This document shows, piece by piece, positions 18,020-31,807 of a stretch of 55,427 nucleotides of DNA. This DNA comes from Gammaproteobacteria bacterium (GTDB taxonomy: Bacteria; Pseudomonadota; Gammaproteobacteria; SZUA-152), in assembly GCA_021647505.1 (NCBI GenBank), contig JAKIUN010000019.1:1-55427 (forward strand), read 5' to 3'. The notes under the pieces are model-generated. The model was given only the letters and a program-made list of their open reading frames with translations, was not told the DNA's origin and searched no databases. The first letter of the stretch is position 1. The number at the start of each line of letters is the position of its first letter. Position numbers and translations under genes: made by a program.

Positions 18020-18298
18020 AATATATCCTTAAGGAAGTGCCATTCGGGACGGGCCGCGATTAAAATTCTTTGCTGCGCTAATCCAGCATATGTAGGGTGG
18101 GAGGAAGTCAATGCCTCGCAGAACGACGATTTGCCGTTGCCCATGGAGATGTGATGGACGGCTGCTGAGTGGAAAGTTGACAGTAACGTACCTACAACAC
18201 AATACCCCTGTGTCAATAATGGGCTCTTTCAGAAAAACGCCTACGGTTGATGCTGCGGGGTGGTTGAGTGATGAGACTGACTTAGTGAGAAAGGAGAC
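18020..18298. other. Gene-poor gap upstream of hrcA
   Basis: AAGTGCCATTCGGG at 18035-18048 copies the outer arm of the element at 8790-8964. GGGCTCTTTCAGAAAAACG at 18221 faintly resembles an ISL3-type end but has no transposase beside it. No open frame in this stretch looks protein-like. Confidence 0.5.
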
Positions 18299-18325
18299 TT
18301 AGCACTCTGCCCTCGGGGGTGCTAA
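18299..18325 (+). promoter_or_regulatory. CIRCE operator (HrcA-binding site)
   Basis: TTAGCACTC-N9-GGGTGCTAA matches the CIRCE consensus TTAGCACTC-N9-GAGTGCTAA with one mismatch, in the correct spacing and 100 bases upstream of hrcA. It indicates autoregulation of hrcA and probably of the following heat-shock genes. Eight consecutive C residues (18374-18381) lie between it and the start. Confidence 0.93.
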
Positions 18326-18424
18326 AGTAGCTGCTCTTGGCGACCGATTTAGAGGCTGTTTTTGCCGTCATTTCCCCCCCCAGCATGGGTCTCCTTTTAA
18401 TAAAATAAGTGTTAATCCTGTCCC

Positions 18425-19468
18425 GTGACTGAACCCGCCATCAATGAACGTGCCCAGTACCTCCTCAAGGCCCTGATCGAGCGCCATATTCGCGACGGTC
18501 AGCCGGTGGGCTCGAAGACCCTGGCACAGGACAGCGGACTGGACCTGAGTCCGGCCACTATTCGCAATGTGGTGGCGGACCTTGAGCGCCTGGGGCTGGT
18601 GCATGCGCCGCATACCTCCGCCGGGCGCGTGCCGACCGAGCTGGGTTACCGCCTGTTCATCGACAATCTGGTGTCCGTCAAGCCGCTGGGCGAGCCGGAG
18701 GTGCAGACTATCGCCGAGCAGCTGGATGCCGAAGTGGATACCGCAACCCTGCTGGAAAATGCCTCGGCCATGTTGTCCGGGCTGACGCACATGGCGGGGG
18801 TGGTGATGATGCCGTTCCAAAAACAGGAGGCGCTACGGCACATCGAGTTCCTGCCTCTGTCGGATAAGCGGGTGCTGGCGATTCTGGTGATCAATGAGCG
18901 TGATGTACAGAACCGGGTGATCCAGACCTCGCGGTCATATAGCCGGGCAGAGCTGGAACGTGTTGCCAACTATCTCAATGCACAATTCGAGGGCCGGGAT
19001 CTTTCGGCGGTACGGCGTGACCTGTTGAATCAAATGCAGGGTGACCGTGAGCACATCGATCGCCTGATGCGCTCGGCTATCGAAATGGCGCAGCAGACAT
19101 CCGAGGGTGATGCTGGGGCGCGGGACTATGTGTTGGCGGGTGAGACCAATCTGATGAGCTATGAAGAGATGGCTGACGTGACGCGCCTGCGCCAGTTGTT
19201 TGAGGCCTTCAATGAGAAGCGCGCGATGCTGGATCTGTTCGACAAGTCCCTGCAGGCGCAGGGGGTGCAGATCTTCATTGGCCAGGAATCCGGCTACGAG
19301 GTGTTCGACCAGTGCAGCGTCGTTACCGCCACCTATTCTTCCGCCGATGACGAGGTACTGGGCGTGCTGGGGGTTATCGGGCCCACGCGTATGGCCTATG
19401 ACCGCATCATTCCGGTGGTGGATGTGACAGCAAAATTACTCGGCCATGTCTTGAATCTGCGGAATTAG
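18425..19468 (+). CDS. hrcA: Heat-inducible transcription repressor HrcA
   Basis: This 347-residue repressor binds CIRCE and is kept active by GroEL. The N-terminal winged helix covers residues 1-75 (SGLDLSPATIRNVVADLERL and HTSAGRVPTELGYRLF). The GAF-like and dimerisation parts follow, with the conserved IGQESGYEVFDQCSVV and GVIGPTRMAYDRIIPVV near the C-terminus. The start is GTG at 18425. HrcA is absent from E. coli but found in other gammaproteobacteria. Order is hrcA-grpE-dnaK-dnaJ. Confidence 0.96.
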   Translation: MTEPAINERAQYLLKALIERHIRDGQPVGSKTLAQDSGLDLSPATIRNVVADLERLGLVHAPHTSAGRVPTELGYRLFIDNLVSVKPLGEPEVQTIAEQLDAEVDTATLLENASAMLSGLTHMAGVVMMPFQKQEALRHIEFLPLSDKRVLAILVINERDVQNRVIQTSRSYSRAELERVANYLNAQFEGRDLSAVRRDLLNQMQGDREHIDRLMRSAIEMAQQTSEGDAGARDYVLAGETNLMSYEEMADVTRLRQLFEAFNEKRAMLDLFDKSLQAQGVQIFIGQESGYEVFDQCSVVTATYSSADDEVLGVLGVIGPTRMAYDRIIPVVDVTAKLLGHVLNLRN

Positions 19469-19492
19469 CCCATATTTCCCCCACAGGCCATA

Positions 19493-19518
19493 GTGCAGGC
19501 CGTAGTGGACTGGCCTGT
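19493..19518 (+). terminator. Hairpin between hrcA and grpE
   Basis: ACAGGCCA (19493-19500) pairs with TGGCCTGT (19511-19518). No T-run follows, so it is more likely a processing or attenuation hairpin than a full terminator. Confidence 0.4.
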
Positions 19519-19556
19519 TGAATTTCAGAATCAGAAACGGGTTGTGGAGACCAATA

Positions 19557-20147
19557 ATGACGAACAACGAACAATCGACACCAGAAGCCCCGGAAAACGA
19601 AGGCGCCGTGGAGGGTGTGGTTGAAACGGGTGCGAACAACGCTGTATCACCGGATGTGCCCAGCCACGGAGAGCTGACCCTGCTGCTGGAAGACGCCCGC
19701 AGCAAGGCGGATGAGCACTGGGATCAGGTGTTGCGCACCAATGCTGAACTGGAAAACCTGCGCCGGCGCGCCAAACAGGATGTAGAAAACGCGCACAAGT
19801 ACGCGCTGGAGAAATTCGCCCAGGAATTGCTGCCGGTGAAGGACAGCCTGGAAATGGGCCTGGCTGCGGCCAACGGTGAGACGGATGCCGCCGAGGCGAT
19901 CAAGCAGTTGTGCGAAGGCACCGACCTGACCCTAAAGATGCTCAGTGCGGCGATGGAGAAGTCAGGTATCAAGGAAATCGATCCCGTCGGTGAAACCTTT
20001 AATCCCGAGCAACATCAGGCCATGTCCATGCAGGAAAGCGAAGCGCACGCGCCCAATACGGTGATGGCGGTGATGCAAAAGGGCTATCAGCTCAATGATC
20101 GCCTGATTCGCCCGGCGATGGTGGTGGTATCGAAAGCCAAGGCTTGA
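19557..20147 (+). CDS. grpE: Nucleotide exchange factor GrpE
   Basis: This 196-residue co-chaperone releases ADP from DnaK. An acidic disordered N-terminus (about residues 1-45) is followed by a long coiled coil ([20 protein letters not shown], then [20 protein letters not shown]) and the C-terminal beta domain with [16 protein letters not shown] and [20 protein letters not shown]. The ATG at 19557 has a GGAG site; a TTG at 19518 gives an unsupported extension. The gene end overlaps the sigma-32-like promoter of dnaK. Confidence 0.95.
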   Translation: MTNNEQSTPEAPENEGAVEGVVETGANNAVSPDVPSHGELTLLLEDARSKADEHWDQVLRTNAELENLRRRAKQDVENAHKYALEKFAQELLPVKDSLEMGLAAANGETDAAEAIKQLCEGTDLTLKMLSAAMEKSGIKEIDPVGETFNPEQHQAMSMQESEAHAPNTVMAVMQKGYQLNDRLIRPAMVVVSKAKA

Positions 20148-20171
20148 AAAAAAGCGCAATCACCCCTATTT
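20143..20171 (+). promoter_or_regulatory. Sigma-32-type heat-shock promoter for dnaK
   Basis: CTTGAA at 20143-20148, a 14-base spacer and CCCCTATTT at 20163-20171 closely match the RpoH consensus (CTTGAA, 13-15 bases, CCCCATNT). The -35 covers the stop codon of grpE. The start of dnaK is 66 bases downstream. Confidence 0.75.
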
Positions 20172-20236
20172 AGTAATGCAAAGCGTAACAGTCAGAATTT
20201 AAAGCAGATAACTAGAAATAGATTGGAGAGCGAACC

Positions 20237-22186
<1,950 letters not shown>

Positions 22187-22222
22187 TCCTGGCTGTGGCC
22201 TGAAGATCGCTGTGTACGGCAG

Positions 22223-22254
22223 ACGCGACAGCTGGGTTTTCCCGCCTGTCGCGT
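22223..22254 (+). terminator. Hairpin between dnaK and dnaJ
   Basis: ACGCGACAG (22223-22231) pairs perfectly with CTGTCGCGT (22246-22254). No strong T-run follows, so partial termination or mRNA processing between dnaK and dnaJ is likely. Confidence 0.55.
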
Positions 22255-22313
22255 TGCGCCGTTTAAAGAAAATTATTCGAAACTGTTTATAACTAACTGT
22301 AGTTAAAAATAAT

Positions 22314-23447
22314 ATGTCTAGACGTGATTACTACGTAGTACTCGGTGTAGAGCGCAATGCCACCGAGGTCGAGCTAAAAAAGGCCTTCAAGCGGCAGGCC
22401 ATGAAGCACCATCCAGACCGCAATCCCGACAATGCCGAGGCGGTAGAGAAATTCAAGGAAGCCAAAGAGGCCTACGAGGTGCTCTCCGATGCCCAGAAGC
22501 GTGCGGCTTATGACCAGTTTGGCCATGCCGGCGTGGATGCCGGGATGGGGGGGGGTGGGCCGGGTGCGGCCGATGGCGCCAATTTTAGCGACATCTTTGG
22601 CGATGTGTTTGGTGATATCTTTGGTGGCAGCCGGGGCGGCGGGCAGCAACGTACCCGCCGTGGCGCTGACCTGCGTTATCACCTGGAGTTGACCTTGGAG
22701 GGGGCCGTACGCGGTACCACGGTCAAGATCCGTGTACCCACCTCCGTAACCTGTTCCAGCTGTGGCGGCAACGGCGCCAAGAAAGGCTCCTCGCCAACCG
22801 CCTGCACCACCTGTGGCGGTGTTGGTCAAGTGCGTATGCAACAGGGCTTCTTCTCCCTGCAGCAGGCCTGCCCGCAGTGCCACGGCAGCGGGCAGATGAT
22901 CAAGGATCCCTGCACTACCTGTCACGGTCAGGGCCGCGTTGAAGAGAAAAAAACCCTCTCGGTGAAGGTGCCGGCGGGGGTGGATAACGGTGATCGTATC
23001 CGTCTGGCCGGCGAGGGTGAGACCGGCGGGCGCGGTGTACCTGCGGGTGATCTGTATGTGCAGATCAGCGTCAAGGAACATCCCATCTTTGTGCGTGAGG
23101 ATAATGACCTCTACTGCGAGGTGCCCATCAGCTTCGTTACTGCAGCGCTGGGTGGTGAGCTGGAGGTGCCGACCCTGGATGGCCGGGTCAAGCTGAAAAT
23201 TCTTGCCGAGACGCAGAGTGGGCGCCTGTTCAAGCTGCGCGGCAAGGGCGTAAAATCGGTACGCGGTGGCCAGGTCGGCGACCTGTTGTGCCGGGTGCTG
23301 ATCGAAACGCCGGTCAACCTGAACCAGAAACAGAAAGACCTGCTGCGCGAACTCGATGGTACGATGTCGGGCAGCAGCACCCATCGTCCGAAAGAGCATT
23401 CGTGGCTGGACGGGGTAAAAAAGTTCTTTGAAGACATCAAGTTATAG
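22314..23447 (+). CDS. dnaJ: Chaperone protein DnaJ (Hsp40)
   Basis: This 377-residue type I Hsp40 stimulates DnaK. The J domain (about residues 5-70) carries HPD in [11 protein letters not shown] Gly/Phe-rich linker follows, and four CxxCxGxG zinc motifs ([32 protein letters not shown]) precede the C-terminal substrate domains. A run of nine G bases (22547-22555) encodes part of the glycine linker and could be prone to slippage. Confidence 0.98.
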   Translation: MSRRDYYVVLGVERNATEVELKKAFKRQAMKHHPDRNPDNAEAVEKFKEAKEAYEVLSDAQKRAAYDQFGHAGVDAGMGGGGPGAADGANFSDIFGDVFGDIFGGSRGGGQQRTRRGADLRYHLELTLEGAVRGTTVKIRVPTSVTCSSCGGNGAKKGSSPTACTTCGGVGQVRMQQGFFSLQQACPQCHGSGQMIKDPCTTCHGQGRVEEKKTLSVKVPAGVDNGDRIRLAGEGETGGRGVPAGDLYVQISVKEHPIFVREDNDLYCEVPISFVTAALGGELEVPTLDGRVKLKILAETQSGRLFKLRGKGVKSVRGGQVGDLLCRVLIETPVNLNQKQKDLLRELDGTMSGSSTHRPKEHSWLDGVKKFFEDIKL

Positions 23448-23489
23448 GGTAAATGTAAAATAAATATTGGCTTGTAAAGGGGCGGTGCT

Positions 23490-23996
23490 GTGGACGGAAT
23501 GAGGCAGGGCGGTAGTCAGGGTCGCAGGCATCGATATTTTCCGTTCATCCTGCTGGTCGCCCTGTTCTGCTGGAGTATCGTGGGCATGGCCTTCGCGGCC
23601 GATGCAGACGAAGAGCTGCGCTTCCCCGGCGATCCACCGGATCACAAGCTGGTTTACCAGTTCAACAAGGCCGACGAGGCCTATCAGAAAGCGGTGTTGT
23701 TTTCCGTCGGCGCCATGCTGCGCAAATACGGCGACAACATCCACATCGTGGTGGTGGCCATCGGCCCGGGCCTGCACATTCTGGCCAAGGAGCCCAGGCG
23801 GCCGGTCAGCGAGGAAACCCGTCAGCGAGTGTCCAGCCTGAGCCAGTACGGCGTGGAATTCCACGCCTGCGGCAACACCATGAAGGCACTGGGCTGGGAG
23901 GCGAAGGACATGCAGCCCTTTGCCGGCATCGTGGAAGTGGGTGCGTCGGATCTGATGGAATTACAGGAAGACGGGTACGCCTATATCAGTTGGTAA
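23490..23996 (+). CDS. Exported DsrE-family protein
   Basis: This 168-residue protein has a signal peptide (basic start, hydrophobic stretch FPFILLVALFCWSIVGMAFA, likely cut after AFA-AD) and a DsrE/DsrF-like domain: HKLVYQFNKADEAYQKAVL, NIHIVVVAIGPGLHIL and GVEFHACGNTMKALGW. The Cys in HACGNTM is the conserved position in this group. Family members bind or move sulfur; the periplasmic ones are poorly defined. The start is GTG at 23490. It sits between dnaJ and dapB with no other sulfur gene nearby. Confidence 0.82.
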   Translation: MDGMRQGGSQGRRHRYFPFILLVALFCWSIVGMAFAADADEELRFPGDPPDHKLVYQFNKADEAYQKAVLFSVGAMLRKYGDNIHIVVVAIGPGLHILAKEPRRPVSEETRQRVSSLSQYGVEFHACGNTMKALGWEAKDMQPFAGIVEVGASDLMELQEDGYAYISW

Positions 23997-24938
<942 letters not shown>

Positions 24939-25053
24939 TCTGTAGCGTGCACCATGCGCACGATGACCTCTGAATATGGAGGCTGCTCAATGACGGGGTG
25001 GCGCACGATCAAATCCGAAGTCATGGCCATGCGCCACGCCGAAGGGGTTATTT

Positions 25054-25434
25054 TTACACGTAGGTGATCAAGGAGAGGGTGGCGCCTTGGGGATCCTGAA
25101 TTACGCAAAAGCGACCAACATTTGGAATATCTCGTGGCGGCACCAGTACTTTTCCGCCCAGTTTTTCCACCTTGCTCGCCTGGGCGTCAACATCTTCTAC
25201 GGTGACATAGCTGCCCCACATTGCCGGCATTCCGGCCGCTTCCGGCGGTGTCGCCATCATGCCACCGACTTCCTGTTCACCGGCCTTCAGCATGGTGTAA
25301 GTCATATCTCCTGAGGGCAGGTCGTCCATGGTCCAGCCCAGTAGTTCAGCGTAAAACGCCTTTGCACCATCGACATCCGTGGTGGTGAGTTCATTCCAGC
25401 TGAATGCGCCGGGCTGCTTCATTGCATCGCTCAT
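25054..25434 (-). CDS. VOC-superfamily (glyoxalase-like) protein
   Basis: This 126-residue protein has one glyoxalase/bleomycin-resistance/dioxygenase fold unit: GAFSWNELTTTDVDGAKAFY at the start, AELLGWTM, a central WGSYVTVEDVDA and a closing FCVIQDPQGATLSLI. The segment resembles small VOC proteins of unknown substrate. It lies between dapB and carA on the opposite strand. A palindrome-like CGTGCACCATGCGCACG (24946-24962) separates it from dapB. Confidence 0.82.
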   Translation of the reverse strand: MSDAMKQPGAFSWNELTTTDVDGAKAFYAELLGWTMDDLPSGDMTYTMLKAGEQEVGGMMATPPEAAGMPAMWGSYVTVEDVDAQASKVEKLGGKVLVPPRDIPNVGRFCVIQDPQGATLSLITYV

Positions 25435-25791
25435 GACAGTTCTCCTTATTTTAAGAGTAAGCTTTGTGAGTAAGCATGAGTCTAACAGCCCCCTACTGAC
25501 AGCATAGTGTCAGGAGTTGTTGTGTTGTCATTGAGGCTGGTTGAATCCTCGGCTCAGTTCGCGGGTATCGAGGGGGCGCGAGACTTTCCCCCTGTTTGTG
25601 TGCGTTCTATCAATGTGGCATGGAAAAGCTTCAAATGTCGGTGCCTAATAATCGTCGCTGGATGTCGTGCCCGATATAGACGCCCGAGAGGGCAATCGAG
25701 TAGACTAAGCAGGTTCAAGTCAGCACTGAACAATGAGCGGGAGGGACGAGCCATCGTCCCTCCCGCTTTGCACATCTAAAGTGGCGTATCT
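25435..25791. other. Intergenic region upstream of carA
   Basis: This 357-base gap holds a strong hairpin just before carA (25736-25767) and a smaller GCCCGAGAGGGC stem near 25682. No convincing gene is seen in either strand. The promoters of carA and of the minus-strand VOC gene must lie here. Confidence 0.6.
25736..25767 (+). terminator. Strong leader hairpin upstream of carA
   Basis: A perfect 13-bp stem (AGCGGGAGGGACG with CGTCCCTCCCGCT) encloses a 6-base loop, ending 24 bases before the carA ATG. There is no T-run. It could act as an attenuator, a transcript-stabilising structure or a boundary. Confidence 0.55.
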
Positions 25792-26967
<1,176 letters not shown>

Positions 26968-27035
26968 CCACGGAGGCGCAGAGTTCTCAGAGATTAATAA
27001 GATTTAACTCTGTGTTCTCTGCGCCTCTGTGGCAA
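26968..27035. repeat. CACAGAG-type palindrome between carA and carB
   Basis: The arms GCCACGGAGGCGCAGAG (26968) and CTCTGCGCCTCTGTGGC (27017-27033) are nearly exact complements. The unit starts right after the carA stop and ends about 20 bases before the carB ATG. Confidence 0.85.
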
Positions 27036-27053
27036 ACACCAGAACCGAGCATT

Positions 27054-30000
27054 ATGCCAAAAAGAACCGACCTAAAAAGCATCCTGATCATCGGTGCCGG
27101 CCCCATCGTCATCGGTCAGGCCTGTGAATTCGACTACTCCGGCGCCCAGGCCTGCAAGGCCCTGCGCGAGGAGGGCTATCGTGTCATCCTGGTCAACTCC
27201 AATCCGGCCACCATTATGACCGACCCGGAGATGGCCGACGCGACCTACATCGAGCCCATCACCTGGCAGACACTGGCGAAGATTATTGAGCGTGAACGCC
27301 CGGATGCCATCCTGCCCACCATGGGTGGCCAGACGGCGCTCAACTGTGCCCTGGATCTGGCCCGCGAGGGCGTGCTGGAGCAGTTCGGCGTCGAGATGAT
27401 CGGCGCCACCCGCGACGCCATCGATAAGGCCGAGGATCGCGAGCGCTTTCGTCAGGCGATGCTGAAGATCGGCCTTGACATGCCCAAGTCGGCGGTGGCG
27501 CACAGCCTGGAAGAGGCCCTTCAGGTACAGGCCCAGGTGGGTTACCCGACCATCATCCGTCCGTCTTTCACCATGGGCGGCAGTGGCGGCGGTATTGCCT
27601 ACAACAAGGAAGAGTTCGTCGAGATCTGTGAGCGCGGGCTGGATCTGTCACCGACCAAGGAATTGCTTATCGAGGAGTCTATTCTTGGTTGGAAAGAGTA
27701 CGAGATGGAGGTGGTGCGCGACCACAAGGACAACTGTATCATTATCTGCTCCATCGAGAACTTCGATCCCATGGGTATTCACACCGGTGATTCCATCACC
27801 GTGGCCCCGGCGCAGACCCTGACCGATAAGGAATACCAGATCATGCGCGACGCCTCGCTGGCGGTGCTGCGCGAGATCGGTGTGGATACCGGCGGCTCTA
27901 ACGTGCAGTTCTCCATCAATCCGAAGAACGGCCGCATGATTATCATCGAGATGAATCCGCGCGTGTCGCGTTCCTCAGCGCTGGCCTCCAAGGCCACCGG
28001 CTTCCCCATCGCCAAGGTGGCGGCCAAGCTGGCCATTGGCTATACCCTGGACGAGCTGAAGAACGAAATCACTGGCGGCGCCACCCCGGCCTCCTTCGAG
28101 CCGGCCATCGACTATGTCGTTACCAAGATTCCGCGTTTCACCTTCGAGAAATTCCCCCAGGCCGATTCGCGCCTGACTACGCAGATGAAATCCGTGGGCG
28201 AGGTGATGGCCATGGGCCGCACCCAGCAGGAGTCGCTGCAAAAGGCCATGCGCGGGTTGGAGACGGGCGTCGACGGTTTCACCGAGATCCTCGACCTCGA
28301 CGCCGAGGATGCCATGGACACCCTCAAGCAGGAGCTAAAGGCGGCGGGGCCGGATCGCCTGTGGTACGTGGGCGATGCCTTCCGTGCCGGCATGAGCTGT
28401 GAGGAAATCTTTGGCCTGACCTTCATCGACCCCTGGTTTCTGGTGCAGATCGAGGAGCTGATTTGCCTCGAAGGCGAAGTACGCGAGCAGGGCATGGCGG
28501 CACTGGACGAGAAGCGCATGCGCCAGCTCAAGCGCAAGGGTTTCGCCGACAGCCGTCTGGCGACTTTGCTGGGCATCAGCGAAGGCGAATTCCGTGCCCA
28601 CCGACATACACTGGGCGTGCGCCCGGTGTATAAGCGCGTCGACACTTGCGCCGCTGAGTTCGCCACCGATACCGCTTACATGTACTCCACCTACGAAGAG
28701 GAGTGCGAGGCCAGCCCCTCGGATCGTGACAAGATCATGGTGCTGGGTGGCGGGCCCAACCGCATCGGTCAGGGCATCGAGTTTGACTATTGCTGCGTAC
28801 ACGCTGCCTTCGCCCTGCGTGACGACGGCTTCGAGACCATCATGGTCAACTGTAACCCGGAGACCGTGTCCACGGACTATGACACCTCGGATCGCCTCTA
28901 TTTCGAGCCGCTGACCCTGGAAGATGTACTGGAGCTGGTGGATCTGGAGAAGCCCAAGGGCGTCATCGTGCAGTATGGCGGGCAGACCCCGCTCAAGCTG
29001 GCGCGGGCACTGGAGGCCGCAGGCGCTCCCATCATCGGTACTTCGCCCGACTCCATCGACCTGGCCGAGGATCGCGAGCGCTTCCAGCAGTTGGTACAGA
29101 AACTCGGTCTCAAGCAACCGCCGAACCACACCGCACGCTCTGCCGAGGAGGCCATCGACCTGGCTGCGGACATCGGTTATCCGCTGGTGGTACGCCCGTC
29201 CTATGTGCTGGGTGGGAGAGCCATGGAGATCGTTTACAAGGAATCCGAGCTACAGCGTTATATGCGCGAGGCGGTGAAGGTGTCCAACGACTCACCGGTG
29301 CTGCTCGACCGTTTTCTCGATGATGCCATCGAGGTGGACGTGGACGCCATCTGTGACGGTACCGACGTGCTGGTGGGCGCCATCATGGAGCACATCGAAC
29401 AGGCGGGTGTGCATTCGGGTGACTCCGCCTGTTCGCTGCCGCCGTACAGTTTGTCGCAGGACGTGCAGGCGCGTCTGCGTGAACAGGCGCGCAAACTAGC
29501 CCTTGAGCTGAACGTAGTGGGCTTGATGAATGCCCAGTTCGCCATTAAGGACGACGAAATCTATATCATTGAGGTGAACCCGCGTGGTTCACGTACCGTG
29601 CCCTTCGTCTCCAAGGCCACCGGCGTACCGCTGGCCAAGGTGGCGGCACGCTGCATGGTGGGCAAGAGTCTGAAGGAGCAAGGCATCGGCGCTGAGGTGA
29701 TTCCCAGCTATTATTCGGTGAAGGAGGCGGTGTTCCCGTTTAACAAGTTCCCGGGCATCGATCCCATTCTTGGCCCGGAAATGAAGTCTACCGGTGAGGT
29801 AATGGGCGTGGGCCGCAGCTTCGCGGAGGCCTATGCCAAGGCCCAGCTGGGCGCTGGTGTTATTTTTCCCAAGGGTGGTCGCGCCTTTATCAGTGTTCGT
29901 GATGCCGATAAGAAACGTCTGCTTCCGGTGGTGCAGAAGGTGGTGGCGCTCGGCTTCGATATCGTCGCTACCGAGGGCACCGCCGCCCTGCTCAGCGAGG

Positions 30001-30275
30001 CCGGCATTGCCTGTGAGAAAGTGAACAAGGTGACGGAGGGCCGTCCCAACATTGTCGACATGATCAAGAATGACGAGATCGACTTGATTATCAACACTAC
30101 GGAAGGTAAAAAGGCCGTTGCGGATTCGGGCGCCATTCGTAGCAACGCCCTGCAACGTAAGGTGAATTACTCCACCACATTGGCCGGTGCCGATGCCATG
30201 TGCATGGCGATGCAGCAGGATTATTTCAGTGAAATTAATAGATTGCAGGATCTTCATGAGGAGATTTCGAAATGA
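27054..30275 (+). CDS. carB: Carbamoyl-phosphate synthase large chain
   Basis: This 1073-residue subunit uses two ATP to build carbamoyl phosphate from bicarbonate and ammonia. Two homologous halves are visible, each with an ATP-grasp unit: first half [20 protein letters not shown], second half [20 protein letters not shown]. The C-terminal MGS-like allosteric domain begins near residue 940. The ATG at 27054 gives the standard [16 protein letters not shown] start. The stop overlaps the greA start (ATGA, 30272-30275), so the two are coupled. Confidence 0.98.
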   Translation: MPKRTDLKSILIIGAGPIVIGQACEFDYSGAQACKALREEGYRVILVNSNPATIMTDPEMADATYIEPITWQTLAKIIERERPDAILPTMGGQTALNCALDLAREGVLEQFGVEMIGATRDAIDKAEDRERFRQAMLKIGLDMPKSAVAHSLEEALQVQAQVGYPTIIRPSFTMGGSGGGIAYNKEEFVEICERGLDLSPTKELLIEESILGWKEYEMEVVRDHKDNCIIICSIENFDPMGIHTGDSITVAPAQTLTDKEYQIMRDASLAVLREIGVDTGGSNVQFSINPKNGRMIIIEMNPRVSRSSALASKATGFPIAKVAAKLAIGYTLDELKNEITGGATPASFEPAIDYVVTKIPRFTFEKFPQADSRLTTQMKSVGEVMAMGRTQQESLQKAMRGLETGVDGFTEILDLDAEDAMDTLKQELKAAGPDRLWYVGDAFRAGMSCEEIFGLTFIDPWFLVQIEELICLEGEVREQGMAALDEKRMRQLKRKGFADSRLATLLGISEGEFRAHRHTLGVRPVYKRVDTCAAEFATDTAYMYSTYEEECEASPSDRDKIMVLGGGPNRIGQGIEFDYCCVHAAFALRDDGFETIMVNCNPETVSTDYDTSDRLYFEPLTLEDVLELVDLEKPKGVIVQYGGQTPLKLARALEAAGAPIIGTSPDSIDLAEDRERFQQLVQKLGLKQPPNHTARSAEEAIDLAADIGYPLVVRPSYVLGGRAMEIVYKESELQRYMREAVKVSNDSPVLLDRFLDDAIEVDVDAICDGTDVLVGAIMEHIEQAGVHSGDSACSLPPYSLSQDVQARLREQARKLALELNVVGLMNAQFAIKDDEIYIIEVNPRGSRTVPFVSKATGVPLAKVAARCMVGKSLKEQGIGAEVIPSYYSVKEAVFPFNKFPGIDPILGPEMKSTGEVMGVGRSFAEAYAKAQLGAGVIFPKGGRAFISVRDADKKRLLPVVQKVVALGFDIVATEGTAALLSEAGIACEKVNKVTEGRPNIVDMIKNDEIDLIINTTEGKKAVADSGAIRSNALQRKVNYSTTLAGADAMCMAMQQDYFSEINRLQDLHEEISK

Positions 30276-30751
30276 CAGGCAAGGTACCCATTACTGCGCG
30301 CGGTGCGGAGATGTTGCGCAGGGAACTGCAACAGCTGAAGAGCGTCGAGCGGCCAAAGGTTATCCAGGCTATCGCCGAGGCGCGTGAACACGGTGATTTG
30401 AAAGAGAACGCCGAATATCACGCCGCCCGCGAGCAGCAGAGTTTTATCGAAGGTCGTATTGGTGAGATCAACGGCAAACTGGGTAATGCACAAATCATCG
30501 ATGTGACCACCCTGAATCCGGGTGGCAAGGTCGTGTTCGGCGCTACCGTGGGTCTGATCGACGAAGAGACCAGCAAGGAAGTGACTTATCAGATTGTTGG
30601 CCAGGACGAGGCGGATATTTCAAAAGGCATGGTTTCTATCACCTCGCCCATTGCGCGCGCATTGATCGGTAAAGAAGAGGGCGATATCGCCGAGGTGCAG
30701 GCACCAGGCGGTATCAAAGAATACGAAATCATCGGCGTACGCTACGTCTGA
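30272..30751 (+). CDS. greA: Transcription elongation factor GreA
   Basis: This 159-residue factor stimulates RNA cleavage by backtracked RNA polymerase. The N-terminal coiled coil (about residues 8-75) includes [20 protein letters not shown], with the acidic tip residues needed for cleavage. The C-terminal FKBP-like domain ends with a [13 protein letters not shown] segment. It is translationally coupled to carB and followed one base later by a small membrane-protein gene. Confidence 0.97.
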   Translation: MTGKVPITARGAEMLRRELQQLKSVERPKVIQAIAEAREHGDLKENAEYHAAREQQSFIEGRIGEINGKLGNAQIIDVTTLNPGGKVVFGATVGLIDEETSKEVTYQIVGQDEADISKGMVSITSPIARALIGKEEGDIAEVQAPGGIKEYEIIGVRYV

Positions 30752-30752
30752 G

Positions 30753-31205
30753 ATGACACATCTTCTGGCTGCATTCGAGCGCATTCTGCTGACCCTGTGG
30801 GTGGGCGGACTGTGGATTACCGGCTACTTGGTCATACCGGCGCTGTTCGCCTCACTGGATGACCGCATGCTCGCTGGCGATCTGGCGGGGAGCGTGTTCA
30901 ACTTGATGAGCTGGGTTGGCTTGGCCTGTGGAGGACTGCTGCTCGCGGGTGTGCTGCTGCGTGAGCGTAGCCAGTGTTTCAAAGCGTGGCGCTTGTGGGT
31001 ATTGGCGGTAATGTTGTCCATCGTGGCTATCGGGCTGTTTGCCTTGCAACCGCAGATGCTGGCACTGAAGGCGCAGGGAATTGGGCCGGGAAGTGTGCAG
31101 GCCATTGCGTTTGGACGTATACACGGGATTTCGACGGCCTTGTTTCTGCTCAACAGCATTCTTGGTTTGTTGCTGGTTGGGGTGGGAATACGCGCTCCGC
31201 GCTGA
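30753..31205 (+). CDS. DUF4149-like membrane protein
   Basis: This 150-residue protein has four predicted membrane helices (about residues 10-32, 48-67, 80-100 and 125-145), with LWVGGLWITGYLVIPALFASL near the start and FGRIHGISTALFLLNSI near the end. These features fit DUF4149, whose members often sit beside greA. The biochemical function is unknown. It starts one base after greA and converges with yhbY. Confidence 0.78.
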   Translation: MTHLLAAFERILLTLWVGGLWITGYLVIPALFASLDDRMLAGDLAGSVFNLMSWVGLACGGLLLAGVLLRERSQCFKAWRLWVLAVMLSIVAIGLFALQPQMLALKAQGIGPGSVQAIAFGRIHGISTALFLLNSILGLLLVGVGIRAPR

Positions 31206-31210
31206 TGGCT

Positions 31211-31507
31211 TCAGGCCTTTGGCAGGCTAATGAGCTTTTGCTTGCTGGTGCGATAAAAGATGCCGATATGGCCAATGCTGCCGACCAATTCGCTGGTGGT
31301 TTTCTGGCAGATCTTGTCGATGGCTGCGGTGCGGTCATCCCGCTGCATGCCGCCGAGGCGGATCTTGATCAGCTCATGGTGTGCCAGACTGCCGTCGATT
31401 TCGCTGATCACACCGTCGGTAATGCCGGCATTGCCAATCATGACCACGGGCTTGAGTGTGTGTGCCAGGGCACGTAAGTGACGTTTTTGTTTGGAAGTCA
31501 GAGACAT
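31211..31507 (-). CDS. yhbY: Ribosome assembly RNA-binding protein YhbY
   Basis: This 98-residue CRM-domain protein associates with pre-50S subunits. It shows the KQKRHLRALAHTLKPVVMIG start, the GxxG-type loop region GNAGITDGV and the LAHHELIKIRLGG segment. It is divergent from the next gene, with the two ATG codons touching (CAT at 31505-31507, ATG at 31508). In E. coli, too, yhbY is divergent from rlmE, but with a normal gap. Confidence 0.93.
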   Translation of the reverse strand: MSLTSKQKRHLRALAHTLKPVVMIGNAGITDGVISEIDGSLAHHELIKIRLGGMQRDDRTAAIDKICQKTTSELVGSIGHIGIFYRTSKQKLISLPKA

Positions 31508-31807
31508 ATGAATCAACAGGTTCCACAGGAAAATGATCGCCAGTCGGCGAGGAAGGGTTTTGGTGTCGCCGCCAGCCCCCTTAACAGCGTCAAGCTGGAA
31601 TTGGGGATTATCCTCTTTGTTGGGTTGCTGCTGTGGCTGGCGGTGGATTCTATCACAGCCGATTTTGCAAACCAGCTGCTGATTCTCGCCATTTTTGGTG
31701 GGACGGGTGCCCTCTGGCTGGTGTTTCGAACCCGCCGTACTCTCAAACAGGTATCTGAACAGGCGGGCAAACAGCCGGACAAAACCCATGAAACGCAGCA
31801 AAAGTAG
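31508..31807 (+). CDS. Small membrane protein of unknown function
   Basis: This 99-residue protein has a polar N-terminus (to about residue 28), two hydrophobic segments ([18 protein letters not shown] and [17 protein letters not shown]) and a polar basic tail. I do not recognise the family. The start ATG directly abuts the start of yhbY on the other strand, and the 3' end overlaps rlmE by 20 bases. The overlap and coding-like character support a real gene. Its own promoter would have to lie within yhbY. Confidence 0.6.
   Translation: MNQQVPQENDRQSARKGFGVAASPLNSVKLELGIILFVGLLLWLAVDSITADFANQLLILAIFGGTGALWLVFRTRRTLKQVSEQAGKQPDKTHETQQK

Noticed and set aside
18221-18239. Possible ISL3 terminal repeat upstream of hrcA
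   Set aside because: GGGCTCTTTCAGAAAAACG is only loosely similar to the ends at 9892 and 55303, and there is no transposase sequence beside it.
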